A stretch of 64,000 bases of DNA from Flavobacterium anhuiense (GTDB lineage Bacteria > Bacteroidota > Bacteroidia > Flavobacteriales > Flavobacteriaceae): assembly GCF_900101855.1 (NCBI RefSeq), contig NZ_FMVC01000004.1, forward strand, positions 1 through 64,000. The letters run 5' to 3'. Made by a program: the position numbers and the translations under genes. This document shows positions 1 through 9,273 of the stretch, in pieces (the first letter of the stretch is position 1; every line of letters begins with the position of its first letter). Below the pieces are notes generated by a model that did no database searches, was not told the DNA's origin, and was given only the letters and a program-made list of their open reading frames with translations.

Positions 1-1210
1 AAAGTAAGCGGACAGTTCGTAGCTTCTGAGGGATGCGGAAACGCCGGAACTTATACCAACACTTGGACTGTAAAAGATGACTGCGGAAACACTTCAGAGA
101 CTTTCACTCAGGTAATTACGATTCAAGATACAACTGCTCCTACTTGGCCAACTGCTCCAACAGCTTTGAATGTGACTTTAGAATGCAGCGATACAGAAGG
201 TCTTGCAGCAGCTCAAGCTCAAATCCCTATAGCTTCTGACTTATGCGATTCAGATGTTCTAAACATCGAAAAAGTAAGCGGACAGTTCGTGGCTTCTGAA
301 GGATGCGGAAACGCAGGAACTTACACCAACACTTGGACAGTTAAAGACGATTGCGGAAACACTTCTGAGACTTTCACTCAGGTAATCACCATTCAGGACA
401 CAACTGCTCCTACTTGGACAACTGCTCCAACAGCTTTAAATGTGACTTTAGAATGCAGTGATGCAGAAGGACTTGCTGCCGCTCAAGCCCAATTCCCTAT
501 AGCTTCTGACTTATGCGATACTGATGTTCTAAACATCGAAAAAGTAAGCGGACAGTTTGTGGCTTCTGAAGGATGCGGAAACGCAGGAACTTACACCAAC
601 ACTTGGACAGTTAAAGACGATTGCGGAAACACTTCTGCTACTTTCACTCAGGTGATCACAATTCAAGATACAACTTCTCCTACTTGGAATACTGTTGCTG
701 GCTCTCTAGACGTGACTTTAGAATGCAATGACACAGAAGGTCTTGCAGCGGCTCAAGCTAAAATCCCAGCTGCTTCTGACTTATGCGATTCAGATGTCCT
801 AAACATCACTAAAGTAAGCGGAGAGTTCGTGGCTTCTGAAGGATGCGGAAATGCTGGAACATACACCAATACTTGGACTGTGAAAGATGATTGTGGTAAC
901 ACTTCAGAGACTTTCACTCAAGTGATCACCATTCAGGACACAACAGCGCCAACTTGGACGACTGTTGCTGGCACTCTAAACGTAACTTTAGAATGTAGCA
1001 ATACAGAAGGTCTTGCGGCTGCTCAGGCTCAGTTCCCTACAGCAGCTGACTTATGCGATGCTGATGTTTTAAACATTGAAAAAGTAAGCGGACAGTTCAT
1101 AGCTTCTGAAAGCTGTGCAAACGCTGGAACTTACACCAATACATGGACTGTAAAAGATGACTGCGGTAATGTTTCTGATACTTTTACTCAGGTAATCACA
1201 ATTCAGGATA
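1..1210 (+). repeat. Tandem 270-bp coding repeats, at least 4.5 copies
   Basis: The segment AAAGTAAGCGGACAGTTCGT recurs at 1, 271, 541 and, with small changes, 811 and 1081; GTGACTTTAGAATGC recurs at 172, 442, 712 and (diverged) 982. The period is exactly 270 bp (90 codons). Copies nearest the window start are the most alike and the last is the most diverged, as expected if unequal exchange keeps the inner copies uniform. More copies probably lie upstream. Confidence 0.95.
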
Positions 1211-4200
1211 CTACAAAACCAACTTTCGCTGGTGAACTTCCTGCAGATATTACAGTTTCTTGTGACGCTGTTCCAGAACCATTTAATATGGTAGCTTCTG
1301 ATAATTGCAATGTAGACTTACCAATTGTTTTCAGTGAAACTAAAAGCGATATTAAAAACGAATGCGGTACAGAATATACCTTAACTCGCAACTGGTCAAC
1401 AAGTGATTGTGGAGGAAATTCAATTTCTTATACTCAAATTATAACAGTAAGAGATACTACTCCTCCAACCGGTACAGCACCAGCAGATGTTGCCAATCTA
1501 CAAAGTGCAGCAGACATTCCAGGAGGAAGTCCAGATGACATAAAAGATGCAACAGACAATTGCTCAGGAACTGTAAATATTACTGTAAGCGACACTAACA
1601 ATGGAGGAACAGGATGTAATGGAGAATCTTACATCTTAACCAGAACTTATACATTAACAGACTGTGCAGGCAATAAAACTGAATTAGTTCAAACCTTTAC
1701 AGTTGAAAATAAAGTTTCTGTAAGCGGTATTGCTACAAATGTAAGCTGCCAAGGAGAAAGCGACGGTTCAATTGCAGTTACTAGCAGTGCTGGAGCTACT
1801 GTAGTAATTACCAATCAAAATAATGAGGTAGTTGGAAATACTAATCTACCAGCTGGAACTTATACACTTACTGCAACATCTTCAGTAAATACTGAAAATG
1901 AAACTTGTACAGCAACTGCAACAGTTGTGATTACAGAACCAAATTATAGAGTTAAAATATCTGGTCAAATCATAAATGTAGACACTAACGCTCCTCTTGC
2001 AAATGTACCTGTAACATTGATTCCTCAAGGAACAACTACAGGACCAATACAAATGCGTATTACAGGTGCAGACGGAATGTACAGTTTTACAGGAATGCCT
2101 GCCGGAAGTTATTTAGTGCAAGTACAAGATGCTAATTTAAATAGTGCCTATCAATTATACCCTGTTGATTCTAGCTTATTCTTTACTACTCTAGAGGAAT
2201 GTGCTTTCCAAGTTCATAACTTCGAATATGGAGCTTCTAAACTTCCTGTTCTTGGAGATTATGTTTGGTACGATACTAATAGCAACGGAATTCAAGATGA
2301 ATGGTATGATGCCAATAATGATGGTGCCGTTACTAAAAACATTCCAGATTCTAATGGAGCTATTGATTACACCCAATGGGAATGGATAGATCTTAACGGA
2401 GACGGAAGCTATGCTGGTCCTCAAAATATTGGGGAATTAAATGCTGGTGGTTTCGGAAATGCTCTTAGTGCAAATGTGATCATTGATGGTCCAAATGGAT
2501 ATCATGATGAAGTTATTGTGGGAATAGAAGGTTTCTGGAGAAACCGCCCAGAAATAGCAAATCCTTATGGACAATATACCGTAAAATTGGTAAGAGATGC
2601 TAATTTCGATACTGTAGCTGCAAACTTAGGATTTACTGGTTTGGTAAAAGTCATTCCTTCAATGTCTGCTAAAAACATAGCTGGCAAAACAACTAAAGCG
2701 CAATTGCATACCGTTTGTAAAACCACAACAGATAGCGGTTATGTCGTAACAGTTACACCAGAAGATTTGGTTCATTTAGATATTGATTTCGGTGTAAGCT
2801 GTAAAGAATACAAAGATATTGTAGCTAATGATGACAGCGCTGGTCCAATTGCAGGTGTAAATCACACTACAACCAATGTACTTAATGTATTGCCAAATGA
2901 TACTTTAGAAGGAAATCCTATAACTGCATCTGATGTAATTATAACAACTGTAACACCAAACGAGTTTTTACAATTAAATGCTGACGGTTCTGTTGATGTA
3001 CTGCCAAATGCTCCAGTTGGAACATTAACAATGGTATATCAAATTTGTGAAGCTGATCAAACAGACAATTGTGACACAGCAACCGTTACCATTACAATAG
3101 AAGCTCCAGTTATGACTGTTGCAGCAACATCAATATGCGTTAATGATGTTCCTTACCTAGATTACGTAGTAACACCAGGAAACTTTACTCCTGTAAATGG
3201 CGTGACCATAGCATGGGCAGATAGCAATAACAATGTAGTTACAACAATGACTGATCTGCCATTAAGTGGACGTGTACTATGGCCAGGAGCTGTAGTAGAT
3301 GAACAAGGCAAAGGAATTGACTGGCCAGGCTGGATTTTTGAAAATAACAGATGGATTGAAGCAGCTGATGGATTTGAAAAATTACGTCCAACAGCAAATG
3401 TAACTCTATCTCTTAATCCAAGCCAAACTATCACAGTTAACTATCCTCCTGCTGATCCTTTTTGTACTGCGAGACCAACATTTGCTATAGTGGCAAACGA
3501 TGACAATCCTGCACCAATAATAGGAAACTCAGGACAAACCACAGTGGGCAATGTTTTAACCAACGATACATTAAATGGTTCAGCAGTAAACATCAATGAT
3601 GTAACTTTAACAACAAGCGTTACTGATCCAACAGGATCGATATCGATAGCTTCTGACGGAACAATAAACGTCGCAGCAAATACACCGGGAGGCACTTATA
3701 CATTAACGTACCAAATTTGCGAAAAAGCCGATTTTGGAAACTGTGATACTGCTATAGTAACCGTTACTGTAATTTCCCCACTAATTGCAAATGATGATAC
3801 ATACAGTAATATAGGATGTAACACCTTTGGATTAGTAGGCAATGTTTTAAGTAATGATTTAAAAGGAGGAACACCAGTAACAATAGAGTTAGTAAACTTT
3901 ACACTTACAGCCGAAGGGAATAACACCAAAACAGATCCAAACATTACAGTTGATGCTTCTGGTAATGTAAATGTATCAAGCTTGACACCTGCAGGAACTT
4001 ATATTTACAACTATACAATCTGTGACAAATTAAGTTCTCAAAACTGCGATTCTGCCACTGTAACAATCATAGTGATTCCAAATGGTGTTGTAGAAGTAAG
4101 CGGCACAGCATGTACAGATGACTCAACATTAGTTAACTTGAACAGTCTGCTTCCTGAAGGAAGTCCATTGACTGGAGTTTGGCAGGATAGAAACAATACT

Positions 4201-4671
4201 AATGCGCTTCAGGGAAGCATTCTTAATCCATTCGGTTTAGCATTAGGCAATTATGCTTTTGAATATATAATAGCTGACGAAAGATGTCCGAGAAGCATAG
4301 TTTTAAATATGGAAATCAATGATGATTGTAAAGTCTTAGCTTGTGGTAATGTATTAGTGCATAATGCTTTTTCTCCAAATGGTGATAATATAAACGATTT
4401 CTTTAAAATTGACAATATCGATGATACCACTTGTTATCCAGGCAATACTGTGGAAATATACAATCGCTGGGGAGTTTTAGTATTTGAAACTACAAACTAC
4501 AATAATACAACGAATGCTTTTGATGGAACTTCAAGAGGAAGAACAACTGTTAAGCAATCTGACGGACTACCAACTGGAACTTATTTTTACATTATTAACT
4601 ATAAATCTCTGGATGGAAACAACAATGTTCAAGATCATAAATTAGACGGATACTTGTATCTATCCAAATAG
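1..4671 (+). CDS. Giant SprB-like T9SS surface protein, 5' end outside the window
   Basis: The frame is open from base 1, so the true start lies upstream; 1556 residues are visible. It begins with tandem 90-residue repeats (exact 270-bp period, nt 1 to about 1210), each with four cysteines (in ECSD, LCD, GCGN and DCGN contexts). Two more diverged HYR-like modules follow (to about 1710), then a module matching the SprB repeat (about 1711-1950, VSCQGESDGSI), carboxypeptidase-regulatory and SdrD B-like segments (about 1951-2800), and three cadherin/VCBS-like modules each opening with ANDD (about 2820, 3490, 3785). The end (about 4340-4671; FSPNGDNINDFF, IYNRWG, GTYFYII) is the CHU_C or gliding-motility C-terminal domain, a type B T9SS sorting signal. 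It should be secreted and held on the outer surface as an adhesin. A PorP/SprF gene lies downstream, as with sprB-sprF in F. johnsoniae. Whether it is SprB or a paralogue cannot be told from this part. Confidence 0.93.
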   Translation, partial: KVSGQFVASEGCGNAGTYTNTWTVKDDCGNTSETFTQVITIQDTTAPTWPTAPTALNVTLECSDTEGLAAAQAQIPIASDLCDSDVLNIEKVSGQFVASEGCGNAGTYTNTWTVKDDCGNTSETFTQVITIQDTTAPTWTTAPTALNVTLECSDAEGLAAAQAQFPIASDLCDTDVLNIEKVSGQFVASEGCGNAGTYTNTWTVKDDCGNTSATFTQVITIQDTTSPTWNTVAGSLDVTLECNDTEGLAAAQAKIPAASDLCDSDVLNITKVSGEFVASEGCGNAGTYTNTWTVKDDCGNTSETFTQVITIQDTTAPTWTTVAGTLNVTLECSNTEGLAAAQAQFPTAADLCDADVLNIEKVSGQFIASESCANAGTYTNTWTVKDDCGNVSDTFTQVITIQDTTKPTFAGELPADITVSCDAVPEPFNMVASDNCNVDLPIVFSETKSDIKNECGTEYTLTRNWSTSDCGGNSISYTQIITVRDTTPPTGTAPADVANLQSAADIPGGSPDDIKDATDNCSGTVNITVSDTNNGGTGCNGESYILTRTYTLTDCAGNKTELVQTFTVENKVSVSGIATNVSCQGESDGSIAVTSSAGATVVITNQNNEVVGNTNLPAGTYTLTATSSVNTENETCTATATVVITEPNYRVKISGQIINVDTNAPLANVPVTLIPQGTTTGPIQMRITGADGMYSFTGMPAGSYLVQVQDANLNSAYQLYPVDSSLFFTTLEECAFQVHNFEYGASKLPVLGDYVWYDTNSNGIQDEWYDANNDGAVTKNIPDSNGAIDYTQWEWIDLNGDGSYAGPQNIGELNAGGFGNALSANVIIDGPNGYHDEVIVGIEGFWRNRPEIANPYGQYTVKLVRDANFDTVAANLGFTGLVKVIPSMSAKNIAGKTTKAQLHTVCKTTTDSGYVVTVTPEDLVHLDIDFGVSCKEYKDIVANDDSAGPIAGVNHTTTNVLNVLPNDTLEGNPITASDVIITTVTPNEFLQLNADGSVDVLPNAPVGTLTMVYQICEADQTDNCDTATVTITIEAPVMTVAATSICVNDVPYLDYVVTPGNFTPVNGVTIAWADSNNNVVTTMTDLPLSGRVLWPGAVVDEQGKGIDWPGWIFENNRWIEAADGFEKLRPTANVTLSLNPSQTITVNYPPADPFCTARPTFAIVANDDNPAPIIGNSGQTTVGNVLTNDTLNGSAVNINDVTLTTSVTDPTGSISIASDGTINVAANTPGGTYTLTYQICEKADFGNCDTAIVTVTVISPLIANDDTYSNIGCNTFGLVGNVLSNDLKGGTPVTIELVNFTLTAEGNNTKTDPNITVDASGNVNVSSLTPAGTYIYNYTICDKLSSQNCDSATVTIIVIPNGVVEVSGTACTDDSTLVNLNSLLPEGSPLTGVWQDRNNTNALQGSILNPFGLALGNYAFEYIIADERCPRSIVLNMEINDDCKVLACGNVLVHNAFSPNGDNINDFFKIDNIDDTTCYPGNTVEIYNRWGVLVFETTNYNNTTNAFDGTSRGRTTVKQSDGLPTGTYFYIINYKSLDGNNNVQDHKLDGYLYLSK

Positions 4672-4678
4672 TACTTAG

Positions 4679-4710
4679 AATACGCTGTAAATATCATTTT
4701 ACAGCGTATT
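4679..4710 (+). terminator. Stem-loop after the adhesin gene
   Basis: A near-perfect 13-bp stem (AATACGCTGTAAA pairing with TTTTACAGCGTATT) around a short loop starts 8 bases after the adhesin stop. The tail ATTTAAAA is a poor U-run, so it may be a weak terminator or a processing/attenuation hairpin that lowers expression of the downstream porP-like gene relative to the adhesin. Confidence 0.55.
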
Positions 4711-4801
4711 TAAAAACATCCGTAAAATTTAACCATCTCAACAAAAACATTGAAATTCAATGATTTAAAAAGTCAATAGTAATTATTAAATAAAATCTAC
4801 T

Positions 4802-5719
4802 ATGAGAACAAAATTATTTTTCTTCGTCATTCTGTTAGTTACATGTTCAGGGTATTCACAGCAAGATGCACAGTATACACAATATATGTATAACACAATA
4901 AATATAAATCCTGCCTATGCAGGTTCTCGTGGAGCACTTAGTATTTTTGGTCTTTACCGCACCCAATGGGTAGGTCTCGACGGAGCACCAGAAACAAGCA
5001 GTTTTTCAGTTAACTCTCCTATAAATAATAGCAAACTAGGTATAGGGGCTTCATTAGTCAATGACAAAATTGGTCCTACCAATGAGAATAATATCTCAGT
5101 AGATGTCTCTTATACAGTTCAGACATCTGCCGATTTTAAACTTTCATTTGGTATTAAAGGAACTGCAAATATTTTCAATTTAGATGTAAATAAATTAAAT
5201 CCTGCTGATCAGGGAGATCCTCAATTTCAGGATTTAAACAATAAATTCAGTCCAAATGTTGGAGCTGGAGTCTACTGGCATTCTGATAAAGCTTATATTG
5301 GTTTGTCTGTTCCAAATTTTATTGAAACAAATCGTTACGACGACAATGACGTAGCAATTTACAAAGACAAAATCAATTATTATTTAATTGGAGGTTATGT
5401 ATTCAATCTTGACAAATATGAATATGTAAAATTTAAACCTGCTGTTTTAGCCAAAATGGTTCAGGGCGCACCGCTTCAAGTAGATCTTTCAGCCAACTTT
5501 ATGTTCTATGATAAATTTATGCTTGGTGCAGCCTATAGATGGAGCGCTTCTTTAAGCGCTATGGTTGGATTTCAAATCACAGACGGACTTTATTTAGGTT
5601 ATGGGTATGATAGAGAAACTTCAAACTTAAACAATTATAATTCAGGATCACACGAAATTTTCCTTCGCTATGAATTCTTCTCAAACAAAGGCAAAATGAC
5701 AACTCCTCGTTTCTTCTAA
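4802..5719 (+). CDS. PorP/SprF family T9SS outer membrane protein
   Basis: The 305-residue protein has a signal peptide (about 1-19) followed by the family hallmark near the mature N-terminus (QYTQYMYNTININPAYAGSR), then alternating strands ending in FLRYEF, typical of an outer-membrane beta-barrel. PorP/SprF proteins work with type IX secretion, and each paralogue tends to sit next to a large cargo with a CHU_C (type B) sorting domain; SprF is needed for SprB to reach the surface in F. johnsoniae. Here the cargo is the adhesin just upstream, so this is likely its dedicated partner (inference). The next gene starts 12 bp after its stop, so the two are co-transcribed. Confidence 0.9.
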   Translation: MRTKLFFFVILLVTCSGYSQQDAQYTQYMYNTININPAYAGSRGALSIFGLYRTQWVGLDGAPETSSFSVNSPINNSKLGIGASLVNDKIGPTNENNISVDVSYTVQTSADFKLSFGIKGTANIFNLDVNKLNPADQGDPQFQDLNNKFSPNVGAGVYWHSDKAYIGLSVPNFIETNRYDDNDVAIYKDKINYYLIGGYVFNLDKYEYVKFKPAVLAKMVQGAPLQVDLSANFMFYDKFMLGAAYRWSASLSAMVGFQITDGLYLGYGYDRETSNLNNYNSGSHEIFLRYEFFSNKGKMTTPRFF

Positions 5720-5731
5720 AAATTAGGTATC

Positions 5732-7675
5732 ATGAAAAACTATACACTACTTTTAATTACAATTATAGGTGCTTTTTCATTTAGCAGTTATGCACAGCAG
5801 TCAAAAATAAATAATGCAGACAAAAAATATGACGGCTATGCTTATGTAGATGCAATAAAAACTTATGAAAAAGTTGCTGCAAAAGGCTACAAATCTGAAG
5901 ATATGTTTAAAAAACTGGGAAATGCCTATTACTTCAATTCAGATTTTCAAAATGCGGCAAAATGGTATGGCGAGTTATTTGCAATGAACACAAAAGTGGA
6001 ACCAGAATACTATTTTAGATATGCGCAATCTCTAAAATCTACTGGCGACATCAGCAAAGCCAATAAATTTCTGGATGAGTTTAATGCTATCTCCAAAAAT
6101 GACAGCAGAGGAAAACTTTACAAAGAAGATGTAAACTACTTGGACCAGATTAAAGCAAATTCTGGGAGGTACCAGATAGAAGATGCAGGTATAAATAGCA
6201 GGTACTCAGATTACGGATCATTTATTTACAACAACAAAATATATTTTGCTTCAGCGCGAGATACTGGAAATTTTACAAAACGCAAACACAAATGGACGGG
6301 AGAATATTTCACCAACATTTACGATGCAGATTTAGATCCTGCAACAGGAAGCACATCAAAGGTAAATAAATTCAAATCTGCTATTAATACCAAATTTCAT
6401 GAGGCCTCTCCCGTGTTCACAAAAGATGGGAAAACAGTTTATTTTACCAGGAATAACTATATTGATGGAAAAAAAGGAAAAGACGAAAACAAAGTTACCT
6501 TAATAAAACTTTACAAAGCAGAGCTGGGAAAAGATAATAAATGGACCAATATTACCGAGCTTCCTTTCAATAGCAATAACTATAGCACGGCTCACCCAGC
6601 TCTTAGTCCTGATGAAAAAACGCTTTATTTTGCTTCTGATATGCCAGGGTCAATCGGAGAGTCCGATATATATAAGGTTGCCATAAATCCAAATGGCGGA
6701 TATGGACCACCAGAAAATCTCGGAAATAGCATTAATACAGAGGGAAAAGAAACCTATCCGTATCTGACCAGCGAAAATGAGATTTATTTTGCATCTGACG
6801 GGCGTCCAGGTTTGGGAGGTTTGGATGTTTTTGTTGGCGATATCGACAATAGCGGAAAAGTTAGCAATATCCAAAATGTGGGAGCAGATGTCAATTCGCC
6901 AAAAGATGATTTTGCGTACATCATTGATCCCGAAACAAGAAGAGGTTTTTTCAGTTCCAACAAAGAGGGCGGACAGGGTTCTGATGATATTTACAAATTT
7001 CTAGAAACTAAAAGGCTCAGATGTGTTCAGGAATTGTATGGCGCTATAACAGATGCTGAAACCGGTGCCGTGCTGCCTGGAGCAAAAGTTACTTTGTACG
7101 ATGATCAGATGAATCTTAAAAACTCTGTTGCTGCAGATGGTTCAGGTCTTTACTCTTTTGCTGTAGATTGCGGAAAAACTTATTATGTTAGAGCCGAAAA
7201 ACCAGAATACACAACCAGAGAATTAAGCGTTACGATTGAAAAAACAAGCGGTAAAACAAACTTGCCAATTGCACTGGAAAAAGCAACCTGTAAAGTTACC
7301 GTTGGAGATGATTTAGGAAAATGTTTCGGCATTAAAATGATTTATTTCGATTTGGATAAATCAAATATTAGAACCGAAGCTGCATTGGATCTAGAAAAGA
7401 TACTAGCTGTTCTTAACGATTATCCTAATATGAAACTAGACATCCGTTCGCACACAGACAGTAGAGCTTCTCATCAATACAACGAAGCTTTATCTGACCG
7501 AAGAGCCAAATCAACTATTCAATGGCTGGTTAAAAACGGAATTGCGCCAAACCGATTAACTGGAAGAGGATATGGTGAAACAGAACTTGTAAATAAATGT
7601 GCTGATGGCGTTCCATGTACCGAAGAAGAACATCAGGCCAATAGACGAAGCGAATTTATTATCACCGCTTTATAA
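5732..7675 (+). CDS. OmpA-family protein with TPR, PD40 beta-propeller and peptidoglycan-binding domain
   Basis: The 647-residue protein carries a signal peptide (about 1-21), TPR-like helices (about 25-125), PD40/WD40-like blades (SPVFTKDGKTVYFTRN, HPALSPDEKTLYFASD, YPYLTSENEIYFASDG; about 140-430), a carboxypeptidase-regulatory-like domain (about 435-520, YGAITDAETGAVLPGAKV) and an OmpA C-terminal domain (about 540-647, IYFDLDKSNIR, HTDSRASHQYNEALSDRRA). The architecture matches PorE-like periplasmic proteins that link T9SS parts to peptidoglycan. It lies 12 bp behind the PorP/SprF gene, and this trio order is common in Flavobacteriia. It probably anchors the surface complex made by the upstream genes (inference). 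The gene ends before a strong terminator at 7695-7722. Confidence 0.9.
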   Translation: MKNYTLLLITIIGAFSFSSYAQQSKINNADKKYDGYAYVDAIKTYEKVAAKGYKSEDMFKKLGNAYYFNSDFQNAAKWYGELFAMNTKVEPEYYFRYAQSLKSTGDISKANKFLDEFNAISKNDSRGKLYKEDVNYLDQIKANSGRYQIEDAGINSRYSDYGSFIYNNKIYFASARDTGNFTKRKHKWTGEYFTNIYDADLDPATGSTSKVNKFKSAINTKFHEASPVFTKDGKTVYFTRNNYIDGKKGKDENKVTLIKLYKAELGKDNKWTNITELPFNSNNYSTAHPALSPDEKTLYFASDMPGSIGESDIYKVAINPNGGYGPPENLGNSINTEGKETYPYLTSENEIYFASDGRPGLGGLDVFVGDIDNSGKVSNIQNVGADVNSPKDDFAYIIDPETRRGFFSSNKEGGQGSDDIYKFLETKRLRCVQELYGAITDAETGAVLPGAKVTLYDDQMNLKNSVAADGSGLYSFAVDCGKTYYVRAEKPEYTTRELSVTIEKTSGKTNLPIALEKATCKVTVGDDLGKCFGIKMIYFDLDKSNIRTEAALDLEKILAVLNDYPNMKLDIRSHTDSRASHQYNEALSDRRAKSTIQWLVKNGIAPNRLTGRGYGETELVNKCADGVPCTEEEHQANRRSEFIITAL

Positions 7676-7694
7676 TCTTAACAATAGACCAACA

Positions 7695-7722
7695 AAAAAA
7701 GCTGCTTAAAAGCAGCTTTTTT
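7695..7722 (+). terminator. Rho-independent terminator of the surface cassette
   Basis: AAAAAAGCTGC pairs with GCAGCTTTTTT around TTAAAA, 20 bp after the OmpA-type gene stop, with A-runs and T-runs on both sides, so it may also serve the convergent CAP gene. Confidence 0.85.
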
Positions 7723-7791
7723 AATTTAAAAAGTCGTTGCAATTCTATGAATCACAACGACTTCTAAAAAACCAACCTGTTCAATAAATCT

Positions 7792-8310
7792 TTAAAGCTT
7801 AACAAAAATGTTAGTATAATATTTTTTTCCTGTAGCTGGATCTGTCGTGACAGACAATCCAAAATGAGTAAAATCTCCTTCAATATTTTCTTTGTGACCC
7901 GGACTTTCTAGCCAAGCTCTTACAGCTGCCTCAGGAGTTTTATAATTGTAGGCAACATTCTCTCCTACTTTTTTTGCTCCTAATACACTCGTCATATTGC
8001 TAGATCTAGCCGCAAAATCATTATGATTCACAACATTATTTTCAATCATATATTTGTTATGCTCTTCACATTTAAAAGATATATGATTCACTCTTTCCAA
8101 AGCATTTAAACCAATACTCAAACGGTATTCGTTTATCAGTCTCATCGTTTCTATTTCGGTATCGTTGTATGTGTAATTTGCAACAAGCGTTTCTGTTGGA
8201 CTAGTAGTATCCAAGCTTGCTTCGGCAGCGTCAGCAGAACATGCGTTCATTGCGACTAAAATCGCAATGAACAACATGGTGCGCGTAATCTTTTTCATAA
8301 TCATCAGCAT
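7792..8310 (-). CDS. CAP (SCP/PR-1-like) domain lipoprotein
   Basis: The 172-residue product has a short hydrophobic lead and a lipobox ending at Cys24 (VAMNAC), so it is predicted to be a lipoprotein. Residues about 50-172 form a bacterial CAP domain: MRLINEYR at its start, HNKYMIENN and NHNDFAAR with the usual His residues, GENVAYN, AWLESPGHKENI and the final YYTNIFVKL. Proteins of this YkwD-like group are extracytoplasmic; their activity is mostly unknown. Three Met codons (residues 1, 3, 5) could each be the start, and all give the same lipobox. It is transcribed alone, convergent with the surface cassette. Confidence 0.88.
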   Translation of the reverse strand: MLMIMKKITRTMLFIAILVAMNACSADAAEASLDTTSPTETLVANYTYNDTEIETMRLINEYRLSIGLNALERVNHISFKCEEHNKYMIENNVVNHNDFAARSSNMTSVLGAKKVGENVAYNYKTPEAAVRAWLESPGHKENIEGDFTHFGLSVTTDPATGKKYYTNIFVKL

Positions 8311-8483
8311 TGTAGCGGTTTAAAGTAAATGTTGGGGCAAATCCTTTAAATTTATCTTTGAATAAATATCGTTTGCTTTATTGTATTCCAAACGTATTCA
8401 ATTTACCGTTAAAGTGCAAAAATAATCGACGAAATGCATTCATTTTATATTTTTACATATAAAATTCCTACGTAAAAATACTT

Positions 8484-9128
8484 TTACGAAGATAATCTTT
8501 CAATCTTCCAAGAAAAATCTGACTGGCTAGTATAACGAATTCTATCATGAAGTCGATTTGGTCTTCCCTGCCAGAATTCAACTTGCAGCGGAGTCACAAT
8601 ATAACCGCCCCAATTTTCAGGTCTAGGAATTGGTTTTCCGTCAAATTCGGCTTCTAGTTTTTTTAAGTTTTCTTCTAAGAATGTTCTTGACGGAATCACT
8701 TCGCTTTGATTAGAAACAATCGCTCCAAGTTTACTGCCTTCAGGTCTTGAATCAAAATAATTATCTGAAATAATCTCAGAAGTTTTCTGCGCAATTCCTT
8801 TAATAATAACCTGACGTTCCATCTCCTGCCAAAAAAATGACAGACAAATATTTGGATTTGCTTCTATTGCTTTTCCTTTCTCTGAATTATAATTGGTATA
8901 AAATATAAAACCTTCCTCAGAAAATTTCTTCAATAAAACCACACGAGATTTAGGGAAACCATCCAATCCAATCGTCGAAACCGTCATAGCATTTACCTCT
9001 CCGCTTCCGCCAAAATCTTCCACTTCATGAAACCATCGGTTAAAAAGATTAATCGGATCTTCAGGAATATTAGTTTCCAATAACTCGCTTTTCTCGTAAG
9101 ATTTTCTATAATTACTTAAATCGTTCAT
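8484..9128 (-). CDS. pdxH: Pyridoxamine 5'-phosphate oxidase
   Basis: PdxH makes pyridoxal 5'-phosphate from pyridoxine or pyridoxamine 5'-phosphate with FMN and oxygen. The 214-residue protein is the usual length and collinear with the family: NAMTVSTIGLDGFPKSRVVLLK (FMN-binding strand region), FIFYTNYNSEKG, the RPEGSKLGAIVSNQS segment, and the C-terminal EFWQGRPNRLHDRIRY signature that binds substrate. The start is a clear ATG at 9128. Downstream is a 170-bp spacer without a gene; upstream is a 145-bp spacer with repeats separating it from rnz, so it is probably transcribed on its own. Confidence 0.97.
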   Translation of the reverse strand: MNDLSNYRKSYEKSELLETNIPEDPINLFNRWFHEVEDFGGSGEVNAMTVSTIGLDGFPKSRVVLLKKFSEEGFIFYTNYNSEKGKAIEANPNICLSFFWQEMERQVIIKGIAQKTSEIISDNYFDSRPEGSKLGAIVSNQSEVIPSRTFLEENLKKLEAEFDGKPIPRPENWGGYIVTPLQVEFWQGRPNRLHDRIRYTSQSDFSWKIERLSS

Positions 9129-9197
9129 GATTTATTATTTAGATTATTGACTTTAGATTTTAGATTTTTTGTTTCAAGTTTCAGTTTTCAAGTTTGT

Positions 9198-9217
9198 CAG
9201 GCTGAGCGGAGTCGAAG
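9198..9217 (+). repeat. Dispersed repeat, CAGGCTGAGCGGAnTCGAAG family
   Basis: A single half-element in the pdxH-rnz spacer. The same 20-mer (A for G at the n position) occurs at 51361-51380 and inverted at 51303-51322. Such palindromic units are typical of REP-like intergenic repeats. Confidence 0.75.
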
Positions 9218-9230
9218 CCCTTCTAGTTAC

Positions 9231-9273
9231 AATAAGAAACTTAGCATCTTAGAACCTTAGTATCTTAGCAACT
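9231..9273 (+). repeat. CTTAGNATCTTAG intergenic repeat abutting the rnz stop
   Basis: A series of CTTAG words (AACTTAGCATCTTAGAACC and more) ends directly at the rnz stop codon. Related stretches lie at 36061-36091 and 53761-53799, also within a few bases after the stop of a minus-strand gene. Confidence 0.7.

Noticed and set aside
1..1210. Tandem repeats as a possible CRISPR array
   Set aside because: The 270-bp units are coding and have no short-repeat/spacer pattern.
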